The notes: a model not told the origin generated them from the sequence alone. Shown: positions 22,301 through 59,128, numbered from the stretch's first letter. The stretch is DNA of 64,000 nt from Branchiostoma floridae (GCF_000003815.2 NC_049985.1:12242416-12306415); one strand, 5' to 3'. Numbers and translations: made by a program.

Positions 22301-25063
22301 ATAATCTGTTTCATCTTCATTGTGTCAGTTAATGATCTGTTAAGTGGAGATCGATTTTTCATACAACGTAAATTCTTATTCTCTCGTTAATGTTATTTTT
22401 GTACATACACCTGTTATCATTGATACAGATTATGTTGAAAAATAACGATGATAATAAAGTATCATTGCCATTGTCAACATCTACAGGGTACTCATCTTCA
22501 ACCGCCAAGACGTTTGTCCGGAAAGAATCAACCCCTTCAACATCCACATCGGGGATTCCGACCAGGTCAGCACGAACCCCAGGTGTGGAGGTGATCATCA
22601 AATCAACCTGAACCAGCCGTCCATTTCCGTCTCCTGTCCGGGGATGAAGGGTCGCTATGTGGGCGTCCGTCTTCCTGGACCCTCCCGAGTACTGACCCTG
22701 TGTGAAGTCCAAGTATTTTTGGGTAGGCCTTCGCTACGTTCACTTTACATTGTTACGGTGTATTCAAAGGACGCTGATCTGATGTCGCACTGGACTGTGT
22801 GCTATTGGCGACAAATTATCGTGGCGACGTTGCCATTTTTGTAACGATTTTCCCCTATCCGCTAGCGGTTTTATTGACCTTTTGGCGACTAATGTCCCTC
22901 AATTCTGGGCCAATATTAGAGTCTACAAGGGTTATCAAAAGGTAACGCAAGTGATTCTAAAATAGGCTCACCTTTTAATCGAAAGAGTTGAAATTTTGCA
23001 CAACTTTAGGTTAAGGCATTACGTTTTGACTCAACATCGTACCTACTGGATTTCAAATCTTTCGGTAAAAATGCCAGGCAACAGAAGCCCAGATTATGCA
23101 TTGTTTGTATGAAAATAGCAAACAAAAGCCCTAAATCAATAATTTTGAAGCGGAAAGAAATGACCGGGGTACAAGTCTCATAAAAATGTAATCTAAACAG
23201 TCATAAAAAGATGGCCGAGTGCAACTCACCTACTGAACAATTCATAAGTGCTATTCTTTCCACTATTTTGGCATTCTTGGAGGGTGAGGATGCGATACTG
23301 CAGCGCTAATAATAGGATTCTTTTGAAAATCTGAGCCGTTGCATCGGCAAAACCTGACTCATTGACTTGATTACACTGCTCCTCTGTATCACTTCAGTTG
23401 TATGGACTTATTGTGAAGTTATCGTATCCAAATAATGTAATTCATCACTACTGGAAGAGACAGGTAACATCGGAAATATAAATTATCTATGCAAATCAAT
23501 GTAATATTAAAGTTCAACAAATTGAAATCATGTATGCAAATTAAAATGTAATTCACGCGTGTTCCTCACCAATCAGGTCGTTGTGCCCCAATGTTACTCG
23601 ACAATTCTGCACCGAACCTCTACAAAATCTCGTCAGGTAAGTGCAAATGATATTACTTTCCTTCAGTATCTAACAATAAGGTTTGATTTTTCTTTTCAAT
23701 AAAGTCAACAAAACATGGTGTTATGCATTCATGTCAAAAGGTCATAAAATTGAAAAATCAAATCCCCACTGCATAAATATTTAAATATAAAGTACTATAA
23801 TTCCATACTGGCTAATAGTAGATGTCATTCCTGTGCTATTTTCAGGTTAAGTAAATGTTGACAAATAATGGAAATTTCATTTTTGTGGCATTTAGGAGTA
23901 AAGTAGATGTGGACATTATTAGACATTATCATATGGCCCGACGACGTCGACCAATCAGAAGGCTCCCTTTTCCCCATAACCCAGGTTATTGATACGCAAT
24001 ATACTACCGTCATCCGGGGTATAGGTCTCGTTCTCATGGTATTGTCAACCATTAGTGAGTAGAGTGATCCTTACAATGCTGGGAACGAGAGTCAAAAAAT
24101 GCCGCACGGTTCAAAGACTACCAAAACATGGGAATAGATCACAAACAGTGACGTCATCGCCTAGCCACACAAGTACGAAGGTTCGAACGATAGGGAGAGC
24201 AAGAATCTACCCCGGCCTGCAAGAAAAAGGGACGGGCGAGCAAAAACCGGATCTCGTCTACTTGCTATGAGTATGTCGATACATGTGACCTTTCCCGCAG
24301 TTATCTAGACAGATGCTAGATAGTATGTTTATGTTAAGTGTAGCATATAGGTATGCCATGATATAGCATGTTTCCAAGATGCGTGCTTGATACTATTTTC
24401 TTTAATATCTATTTTATCTATCAGAACTGGTATGTCGGATGGGAGATGGAGCATCCTACCGAGGAACAGTCTCTATGACTGAAACAGGTAAGACCTGTCA
24501 GCGCTGGGACAGTCAGACACCACATGACCACTATTACTCAACTGCAAAATTTCCTCTATCCGGGCTGGAGGAGAACTACTGCCGGAAGACTGAAGACTGG
24601 ACCGAAGTTTGGTGCTTCACCACGGATCCCAGCACGAGATATGAGATTTGTGACGTACCCGTATGTGGTAAGGTCTGATTCTGTCACTTCTACAACATCT
24701 ACTCCATAATCTAACACCATCTTATCAATCAATAATGTTTGATGACTAATCAACTATACCTGAACAAGAAAATACTGCTTTCCAACCTTTCATATAAAAA
24801 AAGCAACACTGGTGATGTTTATCACCAGTCCCTCGCGATAGGAGTAACAATTTTGCAAGAACGATGGCTATAGCTCTGGTGTACCTGTTTCAGTTGTCGG
24901 ACACAATCAGCAAGGGTGCAAGGATGGTTACATACGACTCGGTCGGCACTGTATGAGTCTGGTTCCAATCCCAAAGTCTTTTGTGGGCGCACAGCAGGCC
25001 TTAGGCAAAATCATGTATTTTATTTATTTTGTATTAACCTCTTTGATGTGGTTATGTCACTAA
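8192..25063 (+). CDS. Type II membrane lectin receptor: NPxY tail, TM, WSC-like, fucolectin, kringle, truncated CTLD (copy B)
   Basis: Fourteen exons chain in phase to 778 codons plus stop: 8192-8282, 10501-10653, 11812-12030, 12997-13071, 14953-15138, 17622-17800, 18038-18196, 18295-18373, 18622-18912, 21868-22063, 22487-22722, 23577-23636, 24425-24667, 24894-25063. The ATG at 8192 follows an in-frame TAA about 33 bases upstream. Residues 1-264 form an acidic cytoplasmic tail with FENPMY (139-144), FENPMH (164-169) and VDNPMY (234-239). A helix at 265-289 is preceded by Arg/Lys and there is no signal peptide, so type II topology is inferred. Then come a Thr/Ser/Pro stalk (302-380), a five-cysteine WSC-like domain (381-477, GCWKD block), fucolectin (478-621), linker, a six-cysteine kringle (642-722) and a CTLD start (723-758). 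The CTLD stops after AQQA and runs into 20 unrelated hydrophobic residues and TAA. Likely a sugar-binding endocytic or signalling receptor. Confidence 0.82.
8736..9320 (+). pseudogene. Two decayed duplicates of the first coding exon of copy B
   Basis: Sequence around 8740-8830 and 9225-9320 repeats the end of exon 1 (codons for the FDPEDE stretch) and its following intron, including a shared 'gagctttgattg...cagctgtttgat' stretch. With the real exon at 8192-8282 this makes three tandem segments spaced about 500 bases apart. The copies lack a usable ATG frame. In the third the donor GAAGGTATGG has become GAAGAAATG. They look like relic exons, although use as an alternative first exon cannot be excluded. 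Confidence 0.6.
10735..11365. repeat. Partial TACCTCCATG-family copy running into assembly gap
   Basis: A TG tract is followed by 'ggatcaccttgatatttggtgtatggttaggtc', 'ggccccctatggttt' and paired ATTTGCAT blocks in the same order as in 46045-47131. Its right end is lost in the N run. Confidence 0.5.
11366..11465. other. Assembly gap (100 N)
   Basis: A round-number gap in the intron between the second and third exons of lectin copy B. Confidence 1.
13124..13345. repeat. Long TG microsatellite
   Basis: About 220 bases of (TG)n with occasional C or A interruptions lie in the intron 50 bases after the exon donor at 13072. All open frames across it (Val-Cys or Thr-His repeats) are artefacts. Confidence 0.95.
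14040..14795. repeat. Relative of the 160-base repeat, split by LINE insertion
   Basis: 'aaccaaataacctgaaattt' at about 14090 and 'tcaaataatctggaatttgg' at about 14565 belong to the 3260-3960 family, and the block ends in 'gcaaatgtcggcatttctagt'. The LINE fragment 14185-14480 lies between its two halves. Confidence 0.55.
14185..14480 (+). mobile_element. 5'-truncated copy of the same LINE, opposite orientation
   Basis: The stretch begins inside the RT region ('gggctgctttata' and 'gccaagaaaacaaaagaca', matching the reverse complement near 15900-15940). It then jumps to the same 3' UTR and ends in 'aataaagtgtgaaag' plus a second GTGTGAAAG unit. Its 3' 210 bases are the near-perfect reverse complement of 15156-15365. 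It interrupts an older repeat of the 3260-3960 family. Confidence 0.8.
15156..17090 (-). mobile_element. Degenerate CR1/L2-like LINE in an intron of lectin copy B
   Basis: The minus strand carries broken reverse-transcriptase pieces. From 5' to 3' these are a pre-RT YYQREAEHLKHTDSNKWFSM stretch, RRISLTSCLGKVFE and QHGFRRGKSTI (RT motifs 1-2), DFPRAFSIIDHGKL (motif A region), then the C-terminal YTSFIRPILEYRSPVLGG segment. Several frameshifts and stops separate them and no FADD box was found, so it is inactive. The 3' end has an AATAAA and a GTGTGAAA tail at 15156, only 17 bases past the exon donor at 15139. The 5' border near 17090 is approximate. Confidence 0.8.
18940..20700. mobile_element. 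Foldback element with long subterminal inverted repeats
   Basis: GTGATAGAGGGGTGCTATCA at 19117-19136 has an exact reverse complement at 20462-20481. Further weaker copies ('gtgatagtacccctctgtca' near 20541, 'tcactagtaag' and 'ttactagtgaatg' units) are spread over both arms, roughly 18940-19250 and 20270-20700. The middle is unique-looking with no protein. It lies in the intron between the WSC-like and fucolectin exons of copy B. Confidence 0.6.
20729..21690. mobile_element. Diverged copy of the TACCTCCATG element
   Basis: It opens with 'attacctccata...ctggaggttatgtgg' and closes with 'atttcatggaggtatgaggtc', paralleling both ends of 46045-47131. Internal phrases such as 'ttggtactgcagcagc' are shared. 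It lies in the intron between the WSC-like and fucolectin exons of copy B. Confidence 0.55.
22127..22245. repeat. CA microsatellite
   Basis: An interrupted (CA)n tract lies in the intron that splits the fucolectin domain of copy B. Confidence 0.9.
24894..25063 (+). pseudogene. Truncated C-type lectin exon of copy B
   Basis: The exon matches copy A's 1890-2167 exon from its acceptor through the codons for PKSFVGAQQA, then diverges abruptly at about 25001. Copy A continues with CKADGATL, while copy B continues in AT-rich sequence to TAA at 25061. The WIG block, the second exon with WDDADC/YICQ and four of the six CTLD cysteines are missing, and I found no replacement between here and 27100. 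The fold cannot form as in copy A. Deletion during or after the duplication is the simplest explanation. An alternative 3' exon that I cannot recognise is possible. Confidence 0.7.
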
Positions 25064-26860
25064 GTTAACCTGTGACAACATAGTACAGAGCAAGAACTTT
25101 GTTCTAACACATTAAGTTAGCGCATAGAATTTTCATGCCCTACAGGCTGGCTACAGCAGTGTTATTCAGAATTCAAATGACGAGGTCACGTGGTTATTGT
25201 TTTATTTTATACCGGGCACCACAAAGTACATGCATCCCTGCACAATAATGCAGTCAATGATTATGTTACTAACATAACCTATATCTGCATATTAAATACC
25301 ATGATTGACACACATAGTTCTATTAGTTTGCAAATATGTAATATTGGTGCTGTGCAGATTTTTTGTCACTTCTATTGATTCAATGACTATGTTATTAGGA
25401 TTCTTCTTAACTATGTTCTTGATACGAGACATAGAAATTTTAACACAAATAATAAATAAATATTTGTAAGGATGTAATAAACAAAAATGTAACATAGTTG
25501 GTGTGTGGGGGTGGGTACTGATGCAGAAAATTGTGGTACAGGTCTGATTCAGGTTCAGATGATCAGGTCCAGGTCTAGACCTCAACCTGATTGTCTGAAA
25601 ACTTCAGAAAGGGCAATACTCAAAACAATGCTCCATTTCACTACAAACTAAGGAATCTGTTGGTTGGAGTATCCCGCTGGCACTTTAAAATCATATCTTC
25701 TTGTAAACAAGGTTAACTGCCTCTATTAACTACCTAGTTTGAATGTAGAAACTTGGTAGAGAGGAATATAACTATACTCATGTTATTATTTTCTTGGACC
25801 CGGAAAGTTATGAAATGCATTGACACCACTCAATATAATCCGTTAATTTTGCAATCAGTCCAGAATCCCGTCACTGATTTTTTTCAGGTACAGTATATTC
25901 GGACCAAAAACGTTTTGCGGTACCCAACCATGTTGGTGTGCAACTTTTTTGTCATTCTTATTGATAATTATAATCATGGGATCAATCTTAAAATATTGTA
26001 TTCAACTTAGTTTATAAGCTGCTATATTTGCTTTAGTCTGTAACATTAAAAAACTGAAATGCCATTTTTGTTGGTTCTACTTCTATTTTTTTATTCATCT
26101 CAAATGCAAAAAAAATAATATTGGTGATCAATTGCAATTTTTATTCATCATCTTTACAAAGTATAACCATTGGTAGATTAGATGTGTAGCTGTTATATTT
26201 ACCTGTTATGTGCAGCTGTGATCCGTTTTCTAAAGATGACTTAACAGATAAATCTTCATGATGCAAATCTATATGATTGGTGATGTGCTGCTATCAACCA
26301 AAATCAAGGACATGTGCAAATGCTGACAGCTGTAATGTTTTATTTGTTGCTAACCATAAAATTGCCACAAAGCTCACTCAATGCAAATGACATAGACATA
26401 ACAAAATAAACATAAAATACTTCATCCAATCGATAATTAGTCCATTTTTCCATTGATAATTGGTTATAAACATTTTTTGGAACATTGAGTCTGAAATTTT
26501 AAATTGTTTATCCCCTTTCCAAGTTAGCACTACAAAATGCTTTTAATCTGTAAGATTATATTTCTAAAACATCAACAATGTCAAATGGCAGTGATAATTT
26601 ACTGCCAACTGCTACCTTAGGAGGAATGTTAATAAGGAAAATGTACATTGTGTCTTCTACTGGTCCTAAAAATGTACATTGTGAGCAATGCAATGCTACA
26701 ACAAATGCTGCCTTTACATTGAATGTTGCGAGAAATACTTATAAATGATGGAATAGACGTGATCAGAGGCTCATGTCCCTGTTGTGAATAATTGATTGCT
26801 TTGATGTTTGTAACAATAGAATCTGTGCACAATATAAAACATCCTGAAATCATACATTAT
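25064..26860. other. Spacer between lectin copy B and DNMT1, homologous to 3080-6230
   Basis: No gene is seen. Blocks at 25410-25505, 26030-26060 and 26690-26850 match 3100-3185, 4470-4510 and 5090-5260 by eye, with 'gaggctcatgtccc' and 'aatagaatctgtgcacaa' shared. This is the other half of the segmental duplication. An AATAAA near 25451 could serve copy B. Confidence 0.55.
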
Positions 26861-26886
26861 CAATGAATAGACTACAGTCAAACAGC

Positions 26887-26892
26887 TTTATT
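26887..26892 (-). promoter_or_regulatory. DNMT1: Probable DNMT1 poly(A) signal
   Basis: TTTATT on the plus strand reads AATAAA on the minus strand, about 210 bases past the DNMT1 stop. It lies in the block conserved with the relic at 6233-6495, where a TTTATT is also present. That fits a 3' UTR of roughly 0.2-0.25 kb. Confidence 0.6.
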
Positions 26893-27101
26893 GAAACATG
26901 TTAAAATAGCCAAAATTTCACTAAATCATCAGTTCTAGCCATCATTCTAAATACAAAATTAATTCAGAAAACACTGGCAAACTGACAAATGAATTCATTA
27001 AAATTCTACAACGTACAGATAAAATGAATGTAAGCCTTTGGTCCAAGTAGTACATTAAATATATGGCCCTCATGATGCAAGAAGGTTAACACTGATTCTT
27101 A

Positions 27102-51829
<24,728 letters not shown>

Positions 51830-53625
51830 CTTGAACCCTGTCACGACAGTACGTGCAGTTCGTCTTGTAATGTAGAACCTTCCGTATCACTGTGAAAGGA
51901 AGACGAAATGGCGGCAAAACCAGAGACAGAAATGGTGGAAGGTCGATTTTCCCGCGAAAATGTCGCTTGGACGGTACCACTATAAGAGCGAAGGGTACAT
52001 AAGTCTTTCAGTTCAGGGCTTTTGGTATAATGTTAGCAAATAAACAGTCAAAAATATCATACAAAATACAAAAACCGTAATTATAATCAGATTTTTAGGC
52101 TACAGGATGTTATATTGAAATAACGTGGATATAAATGATAAAGATTACATTCGACTACACCGTCGTATGAGAATTTCGCTTCTTCCACTGACCCAGCAGC
52201 TGAATGTCCCGGATGAGAGTTGACCTCGCAAGAAAAACATGACCCCTCATTGAAGTCCTCATTCGCATTCCGAGCAACAAGCTGACCAGAATAATATTTA
52301 ACGTTAAAACATTTAGTATCTAACAATGAAGCTATAGATGAAACTTTAGATTATATCTAATCAAACAAGTGGCATAACAAAAGTAGGCGTAATTCCGACC
52401 CTGCGATTAATTTTATGCGTGAGAATCTTAGGACATGTTTCTTCTGCAGCACTGAGTAGGCCAAATTAATTCCATTGTGTGGTTTGAATACTCAACCTTG
52501 GATAATATTGTCTTCCGAAAAACTTATCACCACTGTCGATGAATGTTTGCAAAACGTATCGTGAAGAAAAATATCACAAGTTGACGAACCACGTTTATGT
52601 AAGTTAATACTATTACGTTGTCAAGTTTGTGTCTGCCAGTTCTAACGATAACGTTACACAACAATTTCATTAAGTTAACGTTAATAAATTGCGTCACTGA
52701 TTACCGTTGATAATTATCTGACTTGTAGACTTCTCTTGCTTACAGAAAGTGATGTGTACTGTTACCCAAAGGAGATGATGTTCATGGACAGGCATGTTTA
52801 CATGTGTGTGGATAGATTTCAGCACCAGGGACAGGCATGTTCATCTGTGTGAGGAAGGAGTTCAGCACCTATGACAATCGTGTTCAGCTTTATATAACGT
52901 TAGTGTTCAGGCAATGGCATGTTTATCTTTGTGTGGATCAGCACAAGGACGACATCCCTCCTCATCAATGTGTGAATAGTGTTAAGGAGTACATGGGTTT
53001 AACGTTACATGTGTGCGGATTGCAAATATTTTTGTAAGGCGTATCTTTTATCACTTTCCGTCCAAAATATGACTTAGGTTACTGTCCGTCGCAACATGGG
53101 TATCTTTCTTGGCTTGACCTATGGGTTTTAATAGTATTCACCTGTCAGTTAAATCATGTTTACTGAACACAAGTTACAAGCCAAACATCCTTGTCAGGGA
53201 CCAATCGAGAAATATCAGGGGAGGGGGGGGGGTCATAAAACTCGTACCCAAATGCTAGTGAAAGTGTACAGGGAAGTTTACAAAATGTATCAGATTATCA
53301 CCATTTACAGTTCAACTTTGCCTCAGAATGATCTCACATATGAACTTTTAAGCTATTATATCAACATCTTTCTCCACCCCGAGCACCACCCGACACACAA
53401 TGTTCTCAGCTTATATACTTACGCGAGTAAGGGAGTTGCCAGATTTGGTATGACTGGTGCACAAGGTCATTGGTACAAAAAAAGATACGTGCTATGTACT
53501 GTTCAGATGTTGTCATTGGCTTACATGCGTGATACAACATTGTAACGTTAACACTGTAGATAAAGCACATCGTTTTAAAAGTCCTAAAATCTTCCCTTTT
53601 CTGACATATCTTGACCAACCGTGAC
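51830..53625. other. Intergenic region between divergent DNMT1 and P4HA
   Basis: It contains the DNMT1 5' flank and the first P4HA gene's upstream region. Apart from an imperfect repeat of about 55 bases at 52777-52960 (caggcatgtt...tgtgtg units), no gene or motif could be supported. Confidence 0.4.
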
Positions 53626-56600
53626 ATGCTTGTTCTTGTATTGCTTCAGTCCACACTGTTTGCTACAGTTGCATATGCCAGTAAACAGCATGGCTTTTCT
53701 ACTGCGGTCGTCCGACTGGAGAATATGTTGCTATTTGAGAGTAGGTTGATTGACGAGATCAGGCAGTACATTACTGATACAGATGGTGCAAGTGAAGACC
53801 TCAGAAGGTAAGAGTCAACTCACAGGCAAACCTAGATTAGCATGATGCACATTTCTGTCATGTTTCGTCCTACTTGGACATGTCTATGTAACGTATAGGA
53901 CAGTCATCTAATATATGTAAACGAATCAAGACGCACGTGTATAATGTCGCTGTATAGATAATTTGTGGTGAACTGCAGTTATATATTCATATTCTACCAA
54001 AAAGGATTGATTGAATGTAATGTTTGTTTTACGAGTATATCGAAAATTACTTGATATATCTGTACATGTCACAGGTATGTGGAGGATTTTGAACACAACA
54101 TTTTACGTCCGGGTTTTGCCGACCTTGCCTACCATGCTCGGCACCCCGTGGGCGCCTACCGCCTGGTGAAGCGGCTATCTCAGACCGACTCCAGGATTCT
54201 CAAACACGCTCAGCTTCTGACAGGTGTAGGTGTTGCACGTGATGGAGGTGAATATCTAAATGGATTAGTTGATTAATTGCATCATTTGAGGTACATTGAC
54301 CGATAGCTATATAAAACGCACATGCATACAAATATATCAAGCACACAGCAATTTGTATGCAATTAGGAAAAAAAACTTTTCCTGAAGTGGGAGTAAGATT
54401 TCATGACTCTGTTATTGGATTGAATGTTCTCTTTGTCTTTTTATTGGAATTCTCAACATAAAATGAATAACACAAAAATGAGGTTTAACAATGAATGTAT
54501 CATATAAATTTGAATCGTTAACAACAATCTAACAGCCCTTCAGACGAGCGTGACAAGAAGAAGAAAAAAGAAATAAAAAATCTATTCATTTCAATTTAAA
54601 GCATTATAACCAAAAAAATTGCACTGGGCATAACTGCAACCATTAAAACGTGATATTCTTAATACGACTCAGTATTTGTAAACAGATTCACAAAATGGAC
54701 GAGTCGGTGACCATATTTTTCTCGAACACACACAGATGATGTCATAAAAATAAGCGAACTCCCGACAGAAGAGGACCTGAGGATGTCTGCGCTTGCGCTG
54801 GCGAGACTGCAGGATATCTACCATCTGGACCTGCGCAGTCTGACCCGGGGCCAGCTGGTGATGCTGTCCCGTCAGAGTGACGGTACTGTGGTGAAACAGA
54901 AGAGACTCTCCAGAGTAGAACCCACCTTCACACTTGAGGCGGAGGATACCGTTTACATCGGGGATATGGCTTATAACGAGGAGGATTATCTGAACGCCGT
55001 CCTGTGGTATCTAATCACCCTAGATCTGACGGAGGGGAAAGAGATGGCGGATATCACTGACGACACGGCTAATGACTCAGCGCCGGGGAGAGTGCAAGTT
55101 CTGGTAAAACTAGGGGATGCTCTGACAAAGGTAAGGCATGGCGCCTTGTAGTTTCAATTTGTTATTCATTTTTCGCTGCTTTAGGTTGGGATTTCATGAC
55201 TATGCAAAGTTTCTGTAAAATTTCTAGGTTCCAATAACGTGCATGTCGGACCATACGTCTATCTGGTGTACTTTTATCAATATCGATCCCCAAAGATTTG
55301 ATATCTGATCAAAAACTTTAAGTTACTTACCAGCTTTATCATACATGTATTTGTTGCAATCACTATCAATTCAGCTACAGCAACACCAGCGTGCTTTACC
55401 GTTCTACAATGAGGCACTGCAGCTTGGTAAGTACAGTAAGACATTGTCTTTCCCTTCTGGAGCCAGGGATCATTAGGTCACAACATTGGCATCATTTAGT
55501 ACACTAATACCCGTCTTCCCAATCTGTTTTTGTTTGTCTCGCATAACCAAGTGACCTCCTTAACGCGTTTGGGACATTTTACAATATGAGGAAGGCATAG
55601 CTTTAAGGTTTAATCCGGATCAACGCAAACAGGAACACTCCCTGTTATTTCTTATCAGAGTGGTAGGATTTTTTAACATGCTCACATAAACACAAGGTGT
55701 CCGGCTTTACGTCCCACCCCGCGCAAGACGTCCATAATCAAAGCTTGTACTCATTCTCACCTTACTTAAGTGAGGAATATGCGATAAGTGCCTTTCCCAA
55801 TGGCACAAATATATGCCTGCTATGGATTTGAACTCAGAACTTTTACATTCTACAATTTTGCCACCTGAACGATATATCTGAATATAACGATATTCATACT
55901 CGTATATACAATATCTTAGAGCCGAACAACCAGGAGATCAAGTCGAAGGTGGTAGAATCAGAGCGGCAAGTCACGCTTCAAGGTGACGTCACCGTCAAGA
56001 TGGGGAAACTGCTGCAAGGAGCCATACCTTATCAGCAGGACTATGAGAACCTTTGCTACCGCAGTGCTCTTCAGGTATGTTTGTCTATTGTGCAGTTGTG
56101 ATAAACTAGTTTTTCTAGTTTATGAAGATAGTTTATTAATACTAATATCGGATTGGTTATAGTATGTCTGTTATTTCATTTGCCACCGATAAGATAAACT
56201 ATTTTATTATATAACCAGGCGACGTGAACCAATCAGAATGCCCCATTTCATGTTGGTTATGCCGCCGTAACACATAGAATTACGGCAAGCCAGATATTAA
56301 AACATTTTAACACCGGTATTGACACCTCGTTCGCTTCGCTCACTCGGTGGTTTCATTCGGTGGTTATAGCAAAGGACCAGGCGTTATGACACGATATACA
56401 CCTCGGGCGGGTCATTAAATATTGGCTTACCAAACATATGACGGGATACAGTCCTCCGAAGCTAATTCATGCTTTTAATGCCGCTTTTGTTTAGGAAGAT
56501 GATATCCATAGAGGTACTCTATTTGAGTAGATTATTCTTGACTAGAACCAAGCGCCAAGTTCACGGCTCAGCTGTACGTTCGTCCGGACCAGCCCACAAC

Positions 56601-59013
56601 TCTACCTCAGTCCGGCCAAAATGGAGGTGCTCCACGAGACGAGCCCTGAGATAGCCCTGTATCATGACGTCATCAGTGACCAGGAGGCCGCCATGATGAG
56701 GGAGTTAGCGTTGAAAGAGGTCGATATCTATCTACTACGACTATATAAGAAATGTTTGGATACAGATAATGTATACAATGAAATACATCCCTCTACGACG
56801 GGCATGGCTATAACAAAACGTGTATCTTGTAAAGTTAATTGAAGAAGTCGGAAACAAACTCATACAATACAATTGTATCTAACTTGTAGGTCGTGTCCGT
56901 TCGGTTAATGTATCGTTGTTGTTTTGATGTGGCAATATCTCTATTTGAATCATCCCTATCTTTTACTGACATAAGCACTAACTTCTGTTGCAGTTAAAGA
57001 GGTCCCCTGTAGTGGATAAAAATGGAAAGGCTTTCCTCAGCAACTTCAGGGTCAGCGAAACGTAAGTGTTCTTCTTTCTGTACATTACGAGGATTAATAG
57101 ATGATACGCTCGTAATTTTACCAGATAAACGACTTCGGTAACAGATTAAAAGCTTTGTTGGTGTTTGTATGTTCAACGTTGCTGTAGTCGACCTTGGTTG
57201 ATAACAAATCCCATTTCGATCTCGACCTTCCAGTGGATGGCTTCATGACAACACGACAGAGCTCATCTCTAAACTGAGTCGACGGGTTAGTTACATCACT
57301 GGACTGAATACAGAATACCCGTCCGCTGAAAGTTTCCAGGTATAGATAGTGCTTCGTTGATCTTTCAGACAAAAAATGCAACATGTATTTCCTGCTTACG
57401 ATCACATAATACAGTACTGTACAATACTATGCATAATGTTCCGTCACAATATATAGATAACAGTGATAACAGATTTGATTGATTTTGCACAGGTTGTGAA
57501 CTATGGCCTGGGAGGACTTTATGTTCCGCATGTCGACTACTTTGAGGTTAGCTCCCGGCTTCTCTTAAATTTGTGTGAGGATACAATGTTGACCAATTTT
57601 GTCCTTGGGCACATCTATATGGTCCACGGATATAGATGTTTCAACTACAGGTCACGACCGCTGAGCGACTAAAGATTTCACAGATAGCGCAAAGGACTTC
57701 ATATAGCTTTTTGTGTGTTTTGTGTCTTTTATATCTTCCATCATATCCTAAGTACAACATGAAACGTTACACAAACCCAGTGTTTTCGCCGCCTGGTCGT
57801 TGAGAGATCGTATTGGAAATGGGGCGCATTAGGAAAGTTCTATGCATATTTGACACATGGTACGGCTCTAACATTTCAACTTCGACACACCTTTCTTCAG
57901 TCCAGATACAGATAGCGCTAACGTAAAGAGAAGTTATCTCAGAGTCATGAACATTTATCTGTTTGCAGGAGGATCAGGTGAGACACATGAAGAGGCCAGA
58001 CAACAGGATCCTGACTTTCTTAATATATGTAAGTTGTGTCTACTTCATCACATGACAAGATAGATACAACTACGTATGGTGCAAAATACGTTCATCTTGT
58101 TATCTAGTACATAATGCACAGTAAACACGGTAATTGAAATTAAATTCGTCGTTATTCAGACATCTGATCTTATACAACAATAGTGCGACCCCGTTGTTAG
58201 ATATCGTTTCAGCACCAAGGCTAGCGCCCATATCACACTTTCAGGACCTTTCCATGACTTTACTCCCGACCACTTCCCAACCCACGTCGGCGCTGGGTTA
58301 AGAGTAGGCTGGATGCTATCTTACCCTAGCTTCAGATCGCTCCTTTTATCGCCTTCACAATCTATAGTCGGCTGGTGTAGACGACGTCTAAAGACTATGT
58401 TACAATTAACGCTGTTGTGTCCTCTCAGCTCAGTGAAGTGGAGGCAGGCGGAGCGACAGTTTTCCCTCAAATCAACCTCATCGTTCCGGCGGTGAAGGTG
58501 GGCATATTTTTGTTCATAGCCCCTCTTTCACTGTAGGAAACTGTGACTAAAACATATCTGTTAGAAATCTGCACAGGGGAAAGTCAACTTTGAAGGTGTA
58601 AAACACTGTGCTATACAGAGAACAGTAATAGAGACGAATACTTTTTATGACCAGTTGTAATTTATATGTGCTTATGGTCACCGGCTTGACGTATGTTTCA
58701 CTCAGAATGCAGCCTTGATGTTTAGGGACATGAAACGATCTGGAGATTTCGAACCTTTGTCCATGCACGCTGGCTGTCCCGTGCTTATCGGCTCCAAGTG
58801 GAGTAAGTGTTACAAAATCATTCTGTTCACACATTGATCAGAAACCTATGAAATGATCTCGGTGTGGGGAAGTACGTATTTTTCGCTCTTCACCTTAACG
58901 TTTTAATGACATTTCTTTAGTGTCTTCTTCTGTTTTTTTCAGTCGCTAACAAGTGGATACTTGATCGTGGAAACGAATTCAGAAGGCCGTGTGGTCTCAC
59001 ACCAGAGGAGTGA
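53626..59013 (+). CDS. P4HA: Prolyl 4-hydroxylase subunit alpha (complete)
   Basis: This is the catalytic alpha subunit of collagen-type prolyl 4-hydroxylase. It hydroxylates proline in the ER lumen using Fe2+, 2-oxoglutarate, O2 and ascorbate, normally with protein disulfide isomerase. Thirteen exons (53626-53807, 54075-54223, 54736-55130, 55375-55426, 55920-56074, 56546-56719, 56994-57061, 57234-57339, 57493-57546, 57969-58028, 58429-58497, 58706-58802, 58943-59013) give 543 residues. A signal peptide ends near VAYA. The N-terminal HPVGAYRLVKRL block, the substrate-binding region (about 111-242, ALARLQDIYHLD) and a TPR-like exon follow. The Fe2+ ligands are His440, Asp442 (PHVDY) and His509, and Lys519 is the 2-oxoglutarate ligand, with the family spacing of ten. 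Start is the first ATG before the signal peptide. Immediately followed by a paralogue. Confidence 0.95.
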
Positions 59014-59122
59014 AGATCTCATCACGATGTTCCAACACTAGCCAGTGCCTCCATCCATAGACGACACATTTCAATACGTGATATCTCAAAGACGTTAATA
59101 AATACTATAAGGGATATTTTAC

Positions 59123-59128
59123 AATAAA
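59123..59128 (+). promoter_or_regulatory. P4HA: Poly(A) signal of the first P4HA gene
   Basis: AATAAA lies about 110 bases after the TGA at 59011-59013, the expected position for a short 3' UTR. Confidence 0.6.

Noticed and set aside
24806-24829. Short hairpin actggtgatgtttatcacca in a copy B intron
   Set aside because: Only about ten base pairs with no repeated copies seen; likely chance.
51908-51985. Plus-strand ATGGCGGCAAAACC start as a divergent gene
   Set aside because: Stops after about 25 codons and has no recognisable downstream exon.
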